Positions 1-5,888 of a stretch of DNA of 6,997 nt are shown piece after piece. The stretch is from NCBI GenBank assembly GCA_937888925.1, contig CALARM010000916.1, positions 1 to 6,997 on the forward strand, in the 5' to 3' direction. Made by a program: the position numbers and the translations under genes. Position 1 is the stretch's first letter. Each line of letters starts with the position of its first letter. The notes below the pieces were generated by a model. The model was not told where the DNA came from and did not search any database. It worked only from the letters and a program-made list of their open reading frames with translations. The DNA comes from an uncultured Synergistia bacterium. Its GTDB lineage: Bacteria; Eremiobacterota; SpSt-956; JAKJGF01.

Positions 1-2
1 TA

Positions 3-77
3 CTGAGAAAATGTGATCCCAGGATGTACGGCTTTATAAAAAATATTATAGCAGGTGTTCATAAGAAGAAAAAATAG
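3..77 (+). CDS. Possible C-terminal tail of an upstream gene (partial)
   Basis: Frame 3 is open from the window start to a TAG at 75-77 and encodes 24 residues ending in a basic tail (VHKKKK). The other two plus frames stop within the first 15 bases. Codon use (AGA, AGG, ATA, AAA) matches the neighbouring genes. If real, this gene converges on the acyl-CoA ligase, and the repeat hairpin at 92-168 lies between the two stop codons. No domain can be recognised from so short a piece. A minus-strand alternative (ATG at 62-60, open to the window edge) has no convincing ribosome binding site. Confidence is low because an open stretch of this length is common by chance. Confidence 0.35.
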   Translation: MRKCDPRMYGFIKNIIAGVHKKKK

Positions 78-91
78 TAAAATGTCTGAAC

Positions 92-168
92 TCGGATGTG
101 TCGGATTTTTCGGATGTATCGGATAAAGATTACCCCTGGTTTAAAGCAAAATCCGAAATATCCGAATT
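92..168. repeat. 9-bp tandem repeat TCGGATNNN with an inverted second arm
   Basis: Four consecutive 9-bp units start with TCGGAT: TCGGATGTG (92-100), TCGGATTTT (101-109), TCGGATGTA (110-118) and TCGGATAAA (119-127). Two units in the opposite orientation follow, ATCCGAAAT (151-159) and ATCCGAATT (160-168). Bases 101-115 can pair with 151-165 at 14 of 15 positions, enclosing a loop of about 35 nt. A second small stem, CTGGT at 136-140 with ACCAG at 169-173, overlaps it. The element sits 13 bp beyond the stop codon of the acyl-CoA ligase and probably between convergent genes, where it could act as a transcript 3' end. There is no T-run typical of an intrinsic terminator. Confidence 0.8.
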
Positions 169-181
169 ACCAGATCACACA

Positions 182-1726
182 TCACAATACCATACATGGA
201 CATTTCTCAAGAACATGCTTTTCCCTGAGTATCCTCTTCAGAACTTTCCCTGTATAGCTTCTGGGAAGGCTTTCCATAAAGGTAACTTCCCTGGGGACTT
301 TAAACTTTGCCAGTTTCTGTCTGCAGAAAGAAATAAGTTCCTTTTCCGTTACATATTTTCCTGCTTTCAGTACAATAAAGGCATGAACAACTTCACCGCG
401 AAGATAATCGGGTTTACTCGTAACTGCAACTTCTGACACGGAAGGGTGTTTCAACAGAAGGTCTTCCACTTCCCTGGGGTAAACATTCATTCCTCCTGTG
501 ATGATAAGATCTTTTTTTCTGTCAACTATATAAAAATATCCGTCTCTGTCCCTTTTCCCGAGATCACCTGTATAGAACCATCCGTCTCTTATGGATTCCT
601 CTGTTGCTTTTATATCATTCAGATAACCTTTCATGACTATAGGGCCGCGAACTATAATTTCACCTGTTATTTCATCAGGAATTTCCATACCATGTTCATC
701 TACTATTTTCATCTCCACTCCCACAAGAGGTAAACCAATAGAACCTATCTTCCTTTCCCCGCGCAGAGGATTTACAGATGTTACAGGCGAACATTCCGTC
801 GGGCCGTCTCCTTCTATTATGACACAGCCGAAGAAATCTTCAAAATCTATCTGAACCTGTTCCGGCATGGGAGCACCGCCTGAAACACATACGGAAAGAC
901 TCTTAAATCTATCCCTGTCAAGGTTTCTTCCGTAATAAAGAAGAGCACTGTAAATAGCAGGAACTGCCATGAACACTGTTACTTTATGTTCTTCAATAGC
1001 CTGTAATGTAAGTTGAGGAACAAATTTTTCCATAAGGACAAGTTTTGAACCGGATAGAAGACCTAAAACCATACATGCAGTCATAGCAAAAGAATGGAAA
1101 AGAGGTATTACTATAAGGAAACAATCCTCTACTCCCAGAACAACCACTTCATTTGTTGCTTTTGCATCATAGTAAATATTATTATGAGTTAACATGGCAC
1201 CTTTAAGCCTGCCAGTAGTGCCTGACGTATAAAGCACTGCAGCTATATCATCATCTGATACGGGATAAAGAACCGGTTCTGATGAATTTTCCCTGATAAG
1301 GGATTCATAGGATATTATTTCTTCCCTTTTATTTTCAGCACCGAAAACTATTATATTCTTCAGTCCCGGCAACTTATCTTTTATTTCCAGTAACGAAGGA
1401 AGAAAAGGGGAAGCTATGATGATAGAAGAAACTCCTGAGTGTTCAAGAACAAAGAGAAGTTCCTCATTCTTGAAAAGAAAATTAACAGGTACAATTGTAC
1501 CGCCGCATTTTAAGACAGAAAAAAAACCTGTAACAAATTCAGGCATATTCGGACATACAAGAGCTACATGTTCTCCATATCCCACACCGAGAGACATAAG
1601 CCCTCTGGCAAGTCTGTTTGTTAATTCTTCGAGTTCCCCGTACGAAATACGTCTGTCTTTATATATTAAAGCTATAGCTTCCGGTATATTCTGGCTGTGT
1701 TCTGTTATAATTCTGGCAAGATTCAT
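182..1726 (-). CDS. AMP-forming acyl-CoA ligase (fatty-acid-CoA synthetase family)
   Basis: This 514-residue protein has the full length of class I adenylate-forming enzymes, which activate a carboxylic acid with ATP to an acyl-AMP and then load CoA. The phosphate-binding loop is YTSGTTGRLKG (166-176), with Leu in place of the usual Pro. The A5 motif is GDGPTE (306-311), where many relatives have YGxTE. YTGD (385-388) contains the ribose-binding Asp, DRKKD (402-406) is the hinge, GGMNVYP follows at 411-417, and YTGK (491-494) carries the catalytic Lys494. No signal peptide or membrane span is seen, so it is probably cytosolic. The ATG at 1726-1724 is preceded by AGGGGGG (1740-1734) at 7-nt spacing, which supports this start. 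It is transcribed divergently from the histidine kinase. The substrate cannot be told from sequence; a medium- or long-chain fatty acid is the default inference. The C-terminus reads CPCMVL. Confidence 0.93.
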   Translation of the reverse strand: MNLARIITEHSQNIPEAIALIYKDRRISYGELEELTNRLARGLMSLGVGYGEHVALVCPNMPEFVTGFFSVLKCGGTIVPVNFLFKNEELLFVLEHSGVSSIIIASPFLPSLLEIKDKLPGLKNIIVFGAENKREEIISYESLIRENSSEPVLYPVSDDDIAAVLYTSGTTGRLKGAMLTHNNIYYDAKATNEVVVLGVEDCFLIVIPLFHSFAMTACMVLGLLSGSKLVLMEKFVPQLTLQAIEEHKVTVFMAVPAIYSALLYYGRNLDRDRFKSLSVCVSGGAPMPEQVQIDFEDFFGCVIIEGDGPTECSPVTSVNPLRGERKIGSIGLPLVGVEMKIVDEHGMEIPDEITGEIIVRGPIVMKGYLNDIKATEESIRDGWFYTGDLGKRDRDGYFYIVDRKKDLIITGGMNVYPREVEDLLLKHPSVSEVAVTSKPDYLRGEVVHAFIVLKAGKYVTEKELISFCRQKLAKFKVPREVTFMESLPRSYTGKVLKRILREKHVLEKCPCMVL

Positions 1727-1750
1727 TTAATTACCCCCCTATTACTGGTC

Positions 1751-1800
1751 GTGATGCGTTATGCACGGGTATAATCCCGTTACGCCGTTACGAGTCACGG
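1751..1800. repeat. Degenerate GTGANNN heptamer element, two inverted arms
   Basis: The left arm holds GTGATGC (1751-1757) and GTTATGC (1758-1764). The right arm, read on the minus strand, holds GTGACTC (1798-1792) and GTAACGG (1791-1785), then a slipped GTAACGGG (1783-1776). At the centre is a perfect inverted repeat, ACGGG (1765-1769) and CCCGT (1776-1780), around TATAAT. The outer ends CGTGA (1750-1754) and TCACG (1795-1799) also pair. This is the most decayed member of the heptamer family in the window. It lies between the divergent acyl-CoA ligase and kinase genes, in the 5' leader of the ligase. Confidence 0.7.
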
Positions 1801-1850
1801 ATGAAATTTATTCTATTAAAAAAATAAAAGTCCTTCCTTATAGATTATCT

Positions 1851-1878
1851 TTAACAGGATTTAATTAGTCAATATAGA
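1851..1878 (+). promoter_or_regulatory. Candidate sigma-70-type promoter for the kinase operon
   Basis: TTAACA (1851-1856, five of six matches to TTGACA) is separated by 16 bp from TATAGA (1873-1878, four of six to TATAAT). This lies about 40 bp before the kinase start, in AT-rich DNA. TACAAT at 1883-1888 is a competing -10 with a poorer -35. This is pattern matching only; AT-rich DNA yields such matches often. Confidence 0.3.
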
Positions 1879-1915
1879 AATATACAATGAAGGTTAATTC
1901 ATTTAAGAGGTACAT

Positions 1916-4168
1916 ATGGAACCGGCAGAATATAAAGATCTAAAAGAAAAATATGACAGTTACATACAGAACGCTCCTGATGGTATCTTTGTTGTAAACA
2001 GCAAAGGAAAATTCCTGGAAGTCAATAATGCTGCCTGCAATCTTACAGGCTATTCATCTGATGAACTGCTCAGGATGAATATAATGGATCTTATCCCCCG
2101 TGAAGGCTTCAAGAAAGCACTCAGACATTTTGCAAAAGCCAGACGTAATTCAAGAACAAGCAGAGAATTATCATGTAAAAGAAAAGATTCTTCTTTATGT
2201 TATCTATTAATGGAAGGTGTAAAGGTAGGGACAGATAGATATATAGGATATTGCAAAGATATAACAAAAAGTAAAGAACTTAAAGACGAATTGATAAGAA
2301 CGAGGGAATTTCTTAATAATATTATCAATGCAGTGGCAGATCCTATTTTTGTAAAAGATGAGCATCATAGATGGATAGTACTCAATGATTCTTTCTGTAA
2401 GTTCATGGGCTATAAAAAGGAGGAACTGATAGGGAAAACCGATCATGATTTTTTTCCTCCGGAAGAAGCAAAGGTCTTCTGGGAGAAAGATGAGCTGGTT
2501 TTTTCTTCGGGAGAAGAAAATGAAAATGAGGAATATTTTACAGACTCGGGAAATATAACCCATACGATACTTACGAAAAAATCTGTTTTTACAGATAAAG
2601 ACGGGGAAAAAGTCCTTGTAGGTACCATAAGAGATATTACAGAAAGAAAAAAGGCAGAAGAAGAACGAATAAGGCTTGCAAGGGCAATAGAACATGCAGC
2701 AGAATGTGTCATAATTACAGACAGTCATGGCTATGTTCAGTATGTAAACCCTGCTTTTGAAGGGATTACCGGTTATAAAAAAGAAGAAATTCTTCAGAAA
2801 AGTATTTTCGTTATAGAAAATAAAAAAATGGATAAAAACTATTCTGATGAAATATGGGCAATTATAAGTAAAGGACATGTATGGACAGGGAATATTATAA
2901 ACCATAAAAAAGACAGAACGCCATATGAGGTAGAAACATCCATATCTTCTATTGAAAACACGTCAGGCGCCGTTATAAATTATATCTGTGTTGCAAGAGA
3001 TGTAACAAATGAAAAAAGACTGGAGAGACATGTACGTCAATCTCAAAAACTTGAAGCAATAGGGACACTCGCCGGTGGTATAGCTCATGATTTCAATAAT
3101 ATCCTGGCAATCATGATGGGGTATACGGAACTTGCCCTGAGAGATATAAAAGAATCAAGTATTACAGTGAAAAAACTTGAAGGAGTATTGAAGGCAGGTG
3201 AAAGAGCAAGGGATCTGGTAAGACAGATTCTTGCCTTCAGCCGTCAGACAGAGAAAGAAAGAAAACCGGTAAGAATCAGCCCTATTATCAAAGAAACACT
3301 GAATTTCCTGAGGGCATCTCTGCCTTCAACCATTGAAATCAAGAAAAATATAGAAGCAAATTCTATGATACTCGGTGATCCCACACAGATCCATCAGATA
3401 CTTATGAATCTGTGTACAAATGCTTCCTATGCGATGAAAGACAGAGGAGGGATACTGGAAATCACCCTTAAAGAGATTGAAATAGAAGAAGAAGATATCC
3501 GTAATTATCCTGATTTAAGCCCCGGTACCTATGTTAACCTCATTGCACGTGACACAGGATGCGGTATAGATGAAGTGACAATGGAAAGGATCTTCGAACC
3601 TTTTTTTACGACAAAAAAACCGGGAGAAGGAACAGGTATGGGACTTTCTGTTGTGCATGGAATTGTCAAAAGTTACGGTGGAACTATAACAGTAACAAGT
3701 GAGGAGCATAAAGGAAGTACTTTTTCTGTAATACTTCCCAAACTTGCCAGCGGAACAATTGCAGAACCGTTGGTATTCAAACCACTTCCCAGAGGGCATG
3801 GAAATATATTATTTATTGATGATGAAGAAGAACTGGCAATACTGGAGAAAGAAAATCTTGAAGAGCTTGGTTATAATGTAACTGCTGTCACAGGCAGTGT
3901 GGAAGCTTTAAATCTCTTCAGAGAAAATCCGGGACACTTTGATTTAATTATAACCGATCATACTATGCCTTTTATTACAGGACTCGAACTTATAGAAGTA
4001 ATTAAAAAGACCAGTCCTTCTATGCCTTTTATACTTACTACAGGATTCGGAGATCTTATTTCAGATGAAAAAGCCAGTGAAATCGGTATAAAAAAACTGA
4101 TTAAGAAACCATTCAAGCTATATGAACTTGCAGAGGTAATAAGTGATATATTAAATCGTGACGCGTGA
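1916..4168 (+). CDS. Hybrid sensor histidine kinase, PAS-PAS-PAS-HisKA-HATPase-REC
   Basis: This 750-residue soluble sensor kinase has no transmembrane segment, so it should sense a cytoplasmic signal. Three PAS domains span roughly 9-120, 125-245 and 250-366; the second and third end in DIT and DVT boundaries typical of PAS/PAC modules. The dimerisation domain has H-box AHDFNN with phospho-accepting His391. The ATPase domain shows N-box MNLCTNA (N498, N502), G1 box DTGCG (546-550), F box FEPFF (560-564) and G2 box GEGTGMGLS (570-578). The C-terminal receiver has acidic D635/D636, phospho-acceptor D681, T709 and K731, so it looks active. ATG 1916 has AAGAGG (1905-1910) five bases upstream. 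The last residues RDA and the TGA stop lie inside a heptamer repeat array. No Hpt domain or separate response regulator is in the window. The PilZ gene follows 27 bp downstream in the same frame, suggesting co-transcription. The PAS ligands are unknown. Confidence 0.95.
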   Translation: MEPAEYKDLKEKYDSYIQNAPDGIFVVNSKGKFLEVNNAACNLTGYSSDELLRMNIMDLIPREGFKKALRHFAKARRNSRTSRELSCKRKDSSLCYLLMEGVKVGTDRYIGYCKDITKSKELKDELIRTREFLNNIINAVADPIFVKDEHHRWIVLNDSFCKFMGYKKEELIGKTDHDFFPPEEAKVFWEKDELVFSSGEENENEEYFTDSGNITHTILTKKSVFTDKDGEKVLVGTIRDITERKKAEEERIRLARAIEHAAECVIITDSHGYVQYVNPAFEGITGYKKEEILQKSIFVIENKKMDKNYSDEIWAIISKGHVWTGNIINHKKDRTPYEVETSISSIENTSGAVINYICVARDVTNEKRLERHVRQSQKLEAIGTLAGGIAHDFNNILAIMMGYTELALRDIKESSITVKKLEGVLKAGERARDLVRQILAFSRQTEKERKPVRISPIIKETLNFLRASLPSTIEIKKNIEANSMILGDPTQIHQILMNLCTNASYAMKDRGGILEITLKEIEIEEEDIRNYPDLSPGTYVNLIARDTGCGIDEVTMERIFEPFFTTKKPGEGTGMGLSVVHGIVKSYGGTITVTSEEHKGSTFSVILPKLASGTIAEPLVFKPLPRGHGNILFIDDEEELAILEKENLEELGYNVTAVTGSVEALNLFRENPGHFDLIITDHTMPFITGLELIEVIKKTSPSMPFILTTGFGDLISDEKASEIGIKKLIKKPFKLYELAEVISDILNRDA

Positions 4169-4192
4169 CGCGTGACGCGTGGCGGGTGGCGA
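4158..4192 (+). repeat. GTGACGC heptamer tandem array at the kinase/PilZ junction
   Basis: Five contiguous 7-bp units: three exact copies of GTGACGC (4158-4164, 4165-4171, 4172-4178), then GTGGCGG (4179-4185) and GTGGCGA (4186-4192). TGA occurs at 4159, 4166 and 4173, one in each plus-strand frame; the one at 4166-4168 is the kinase stop. This is the least degenerate array in the window, so probably the youngest. It has a single orientation with no inverted arm. Confidence 0.92.
4184..4189 (+). promoter_or_regulatory. Repeat-derived ribosome binding site for the PilZ gene
   Basis: GGGTGG lies six bases before the ATG at 4196 and is the only purine-rich candidate at suitable spacing. It is formed by the last two units of the heptamer array. 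It supports ATG 4196 over the in-frame GTG at 4172, which sits inside the repeat and has no Shine-Dalgarno sequence of its own apart from more repeat. Confidence 0.45.
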
Positions 4193-4195
4193 TAT

Positions 4196-4537
4196 ATGAC
4201 AGAAGAACGTTATTCAGGAGAACAGAGAAGAAGATTTTACAGAATAAAATACCCTTTTATAGAAAGACCGGAACTTACTTTAGATAATAAGTCATATCAG
4301 GTTATAGACATCTCTGAAGGAGGAGTCAAATTCTTCTCTCCTGTAACGACATTTAAAGTCGATGAATATATAAAGGGTTCCATAAAATTCCATGACGGAG
4401 AGATTATATCGGTAGAAGGGCATGTATTAAGATTACAGAATAAACGGGTTATAATTCTTCTGGATAGAGGAATCCCCCTTCAGAGAATATTAAAGGAACA
4501 GAGATTTCTGATAAAGAAATATGCAGGGTTCAGATAG
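4196..4537 (+). CDS. PilZ domain protein, predicted c-di-GMP receptor
   Basis: From ATG 4196 the product is 113 residues, essentially a single PilZ domain. Both halves of the c-di-GMP-binding signature are present: RxxxR as RRFYR (R12, R16) and (D/N)xSxxG as DISEGG (D38, S40, G42, G43), 21 residues apart, as is usual for the family. The strand pattern after it (VKFF, GSIKF, ISVEGHVLRL, RVIILL) fits the PilZ barrel. An earlier in-frame GTG at 4172 would add eight residues encoded by repeat DNA and is less likely. The gene starts 27 bp after the kinase stop, in the same frame, and its TAG overlaps the AGAGGTGA ribosome binding site of the next gene, so the three genes look like one operon. Inferred role: a cytoplasmic effector that links c-di-GMP level to a partner protein. 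The partner is not known. Confidence 0.88.
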   Translation: MTEERYSGEQRRRFYRIKYPFIERPELTLDNKSYQVIDISEGGVKFFSPVTTFKVDEYIKGSIKFHDGEIISVEGHVLRLQNKRVIILLDRGIPLQRILKEQRFLIKKYAGFR

Positions 4538-4546
4538 AGGTGACTT

Positions 4547-5374
4547 ATGGCCGGGAATACTGACAGTGAACCTGTTAAATTTGATTTTGAATCAACCAGA
4601 GAAGGCTGTTTTACTGCCTTTATAATTGTCGGACTGCTTATAATGTGCCTGGGATTGGGAGGCAAACATGGTAACCCTCCGCCGAATCCAACCATAATCC
4701 TTGCAGGGCTGGCTACAGGTATTATAGCCGCCATGGCCAGATTCTCTACTGATGACTATATGACATTTGACCCCGATACAGGTTATATCCTTCTGAGCAA
4801 TCAGTTCCTTTTTGTTAAAACAACAACCTTTCTGTGTCCGATTAAAGATTTACTGGAAATAAAGCTGGAAACTTCACAGAGAAGCAGCAAATCAGGTTCT
4901 TATACAGATTTTTTTATTCAGGTCAGAATACCGGGTTATGGCATAAGAAAAGATAAACAGGTTGTATCAATGGGAGCGACACTGGGTTATCAATTTAATA
5001 GTTCTGTGGCAGATTTGAGAAGTAAAGCATTGAGAATTGCAGAAATGGCCGGATGTAAAATAATGTACAGTGAAAAAATTGAGCCTTCAAAAAGAAAACA
5101 GCCTGGAAAATTACAAAAAGAAGAAAAGAAGAAAGAGTTCAAGCCCTATTCACCACAGTATGGTACACACACAATCAAGAAGGGAACCAGGAGGATAGAA
5201 TTTAATAATTTCCTCAGAAAGCCTGAAAAAAAGCCACCCCCTCTCCCAGAAATAAAAAGCGATTTTATAGAAAGCGATTTCACTGCCGATTATGGCAGCA
5301 AAACATGTAAAGAATGCGGTGAGAAAAGCCCGGATAATTGCCAGTTCTGTAATAATTGCGGCGCCGTACTGTAG
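4547..5374 (+). CDS. Unrecognised membrane protein with C-terminal zinc ribbon
   Basis: This 275-residue protein belongs to no named family that I recognise. Two hydrophobic segments (about 22-37 and 49-64), separated by a short loop containing NPPPNP, predict a membrane-anchored N-terminus. Residues about 67-170 look like a compact beta-rich domain (TFDPDTGYILLSNQ, DFFIQVRIPG), possibly resembling bacterial PH-like domains; this is a guess from pattern. A lysine- and proline-rich linker spans about 178-245. The C-terminus is a zinc ribbon with CxxC pairs C254/C257 and C268/C271 ending in NNCG, plus an extra C265 that may or may not bind metal. ATG 4547 follows AGAGGTGA (4536-4543) closely, and that site overlaps the PilZ stop, suggesting translational coupling. 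Heptamer repeats begin three bases after the TAG. Its role beside the kinase and PilZ protein is unknown; a membrane-docked partner is an inference. Confidence 0.8.
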   Translation: MAGNTDSEPVKFDFESTREGCFTAFIIVGLLIMCLGLGGKHGNPPPNPTIILAGLATGIIAAMARFSTDDYMTFDPDTGYILLSNQFLFVKTTTFLCPIKDLLEIKLETSQRSSKSGSYTDFFIQVRIPGYGIRKDKQVVSMGATLGYQFNSSVADLRSKALRIAEMAGCKIMYSEKIEPSKRKQPGKLQKEEKKKEFKPYSPQYGTHTIKKGTRRIEFNNFLRKPEKKPPPLPEIKSDFIESDFTADYGSKTCKECGEKSPDNCQFCNNCGAVL

Positions 5375-5376
5375 TC

Positions 5377-5411
5377 GTAACGCGTGACGGGTGGTCCGTG
5401 ATGCGTTGTTT
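5377..5411 (+). repeat. Degenerate GTGANNN heptamer array after the zinc-ribbon gene
   Basis: Five contiguous units: GTAACGC (5377-5383), GTGACGG (5384-5390), GTGGTCC (5391-5397), GTGATGC (5398-5404) and GTTGTTT (5405-5411). The array begins two bases after the TAG of the zinc-ribbon gene and runs in the same orientation as the array at 4158. It lies in the 77-bp gap between convergent genes. Confidence 0.8.
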
Positions 5412-5422
5412 CATCGGGTACC

Positions 5423-5448
5423 GGGCGAACACAGGGGTTTACCCCTAC
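5423..5448. terminator. Hairpin between convergent genes, possible bidirectional transcript end
   Basis: AGGGG (5433-5437) and CCCCT (5442-5446) form a perfect 5-bp stem around TTTA. An outer imperfect pairing of GGGCGAAC (5423-5430) with GTTTACCCC (5437-5445) is an alternative fold. The hairpin ends six bases beyond the fmdB-like stop codon and about 59 bases beyond the zinc-ribbon gene stop. No T-run follows on either strand, so it is not a textbook intrinsic terminator, but position and GC-rich stem make a transcript-end role plausible. Confidence 0.35.
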
Positions 5449-5451
5449 TCA

Positions 5452-5805
5452 CTAATAAATCTTATCATCAACCATTTCGCCGGAAGCTCCGGCATTTTCC
5501 ATTTCACTTTCCAGCATCTGGTCGAAATCATCTCCCATGTCTTCACCCAGTTCTTTTCCCATTTTTTTTGCCCATTTCATTACCGATTTCGGATCATTTT
5601 CATCAATACCCGATAGTTTCGAAGGATCTGCAAGGGATTCAAGACGGGCTTCTTCCGATTTCGGTACGGAAAACATAGATATTAATTTTTTTAAATGTTT
5701 ACTTTTACATACAGGACAGGATTTATCAGCTTTAATGGTTCCAACTCCCTCAAGAAGGGAAAACCTTTTTCTGCAGTCCTGACAGGAATATTCATAAATA
5801 GGCAT
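5452..5805 (-). CDS. FmdB family zinc ribbon protein
   Basis: The 117-residue product opens with MPIYEYSCQDC, the hallmark N-terminus of the FmdB family (named from a putative formamidase regulatory protein), and has a zinc-binding pair of knuckles C8/C11 and C30/C33. The rest is an acidic, probably helical tail (KWAKKMGKELGEDM, then DDFDQMLESEME), as seen in longer family members. The length is slightly above the common 70-110 residues. The molecular function of the family is not well established, and regulation or nucleic acid binding is only presumed. ATG 5805-5803 is preceded by GGAG (5817-5814) at 8-nt spacing. It is the last gene of the minus-strand cluster, 83 bp after the transglycosylase gene, with the repeat hairpin at 5831-5886 in between; co-transcription is possible but could be attenuated there. 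Confidence 0.9.
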   Translation of the reverse strand: MPIYEYSCQDCRKRFSLLEGVGTIKADKSCPVCKSKHLKKLISMFSVPKSEEARLESLADPSKLSGIDENDPKSVMKWAKKMGKELGEDMGDDFDQMLESEMENAGASGEMVDDKIY

Positions 5806-5830
5806 TTAAAACACTCCAGTACAATTTATT

Positions 5831-5886
5831 GTGAGTCGTGAGTCGTGAAGGGTGCTTTCACTCTTCACCCTTCACCCTTCACGATC
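5831..5886. repeat. GTGANNN heptamer element with two inverted arms forming a hairpin
   Basis: The left arm holds GTGAGTC twice (5831-5844), GTGAAGG (5845-5851) and GTG. Then comes CTTT (5855-5858). The right arm holds CACTCTT (5859-5865), CACCCTT twice (5866-5879) and CACGATC (5880-5886), which is the same heptamer on the other strand. CGTGAAGGGTG (5844-5854) pairs perfectly over 11 bp with 5873-5883. One unit inward, GTGAAGGGTG pairs over 10 bp with 5866-5875, so the stem can slip by one heptamer. The element begins two bases after the transglycosylase stop (5889) and fills most of the gap to the fmdB-like gene. A short palindrome, ACAATTTATTGT (5821-5832), abuts it. Confidence 0.92.
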
Positions 5887-5888
5887 TC

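Noticed and set aside
98..436. Plus-strand ORF of 112 codons starting inside the 9-bp repeat
   Set aside because: It lies mostly antisense to the well-supported acyl-CoA ligase, and its SDFSDVSD start is just the repeat translated.
446..854. Plus-strand ORFs at 446-733 and 633-854
   Set aside because: Both are entirely antisense to conserved motifs of the acyl-CoA ligase, with no recognisable protein features.
1416..1730. Plus-strand ORF of 104 codons
   Set aside because: Antisense shadow of the ligase N-terminus; no ribosome binding site and no family resemblance.
1727..1850. Promoter for the acyl-CoA ligase on the minus strand
   Set aside because: No -35/-10 pair of acceptable quality and spacing was found; a promoter must exist here or in the kinase leader, but I cannot place it.
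2207..2905. Minus-strand ORF of 232 codons rich in Phe, Tyr and Cys, resembling a membrane protein
   Set aside because: It is antisense to the PAS domains of the kinase. Its hydrophobic character comes from reading AAA/GAA/ATA-rich coding DNA backwards.
4172..4195. GTG at 4172 as the PilZ start
   Set aside because: The added residues are translated repeat. ATG 4196 has a better-placed ribosome binding site and gives a normal PilZ N-terminus, though this is not proven.
5356..5782. Plus-strand ORFs starting in or after the heptamer array
   Set aside because: They are antisense to the FmdB-family gene, which has the clear family N-terminus and zinc knuckles; two of them use repeat DNA as their start.
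5821..5832. ACAATTTATTGT palindrome as an operator
   Set aside because: Arms of only five bases in AT-rich DNA are expected by chance, and no regulator gene nearby suggests a ligand.
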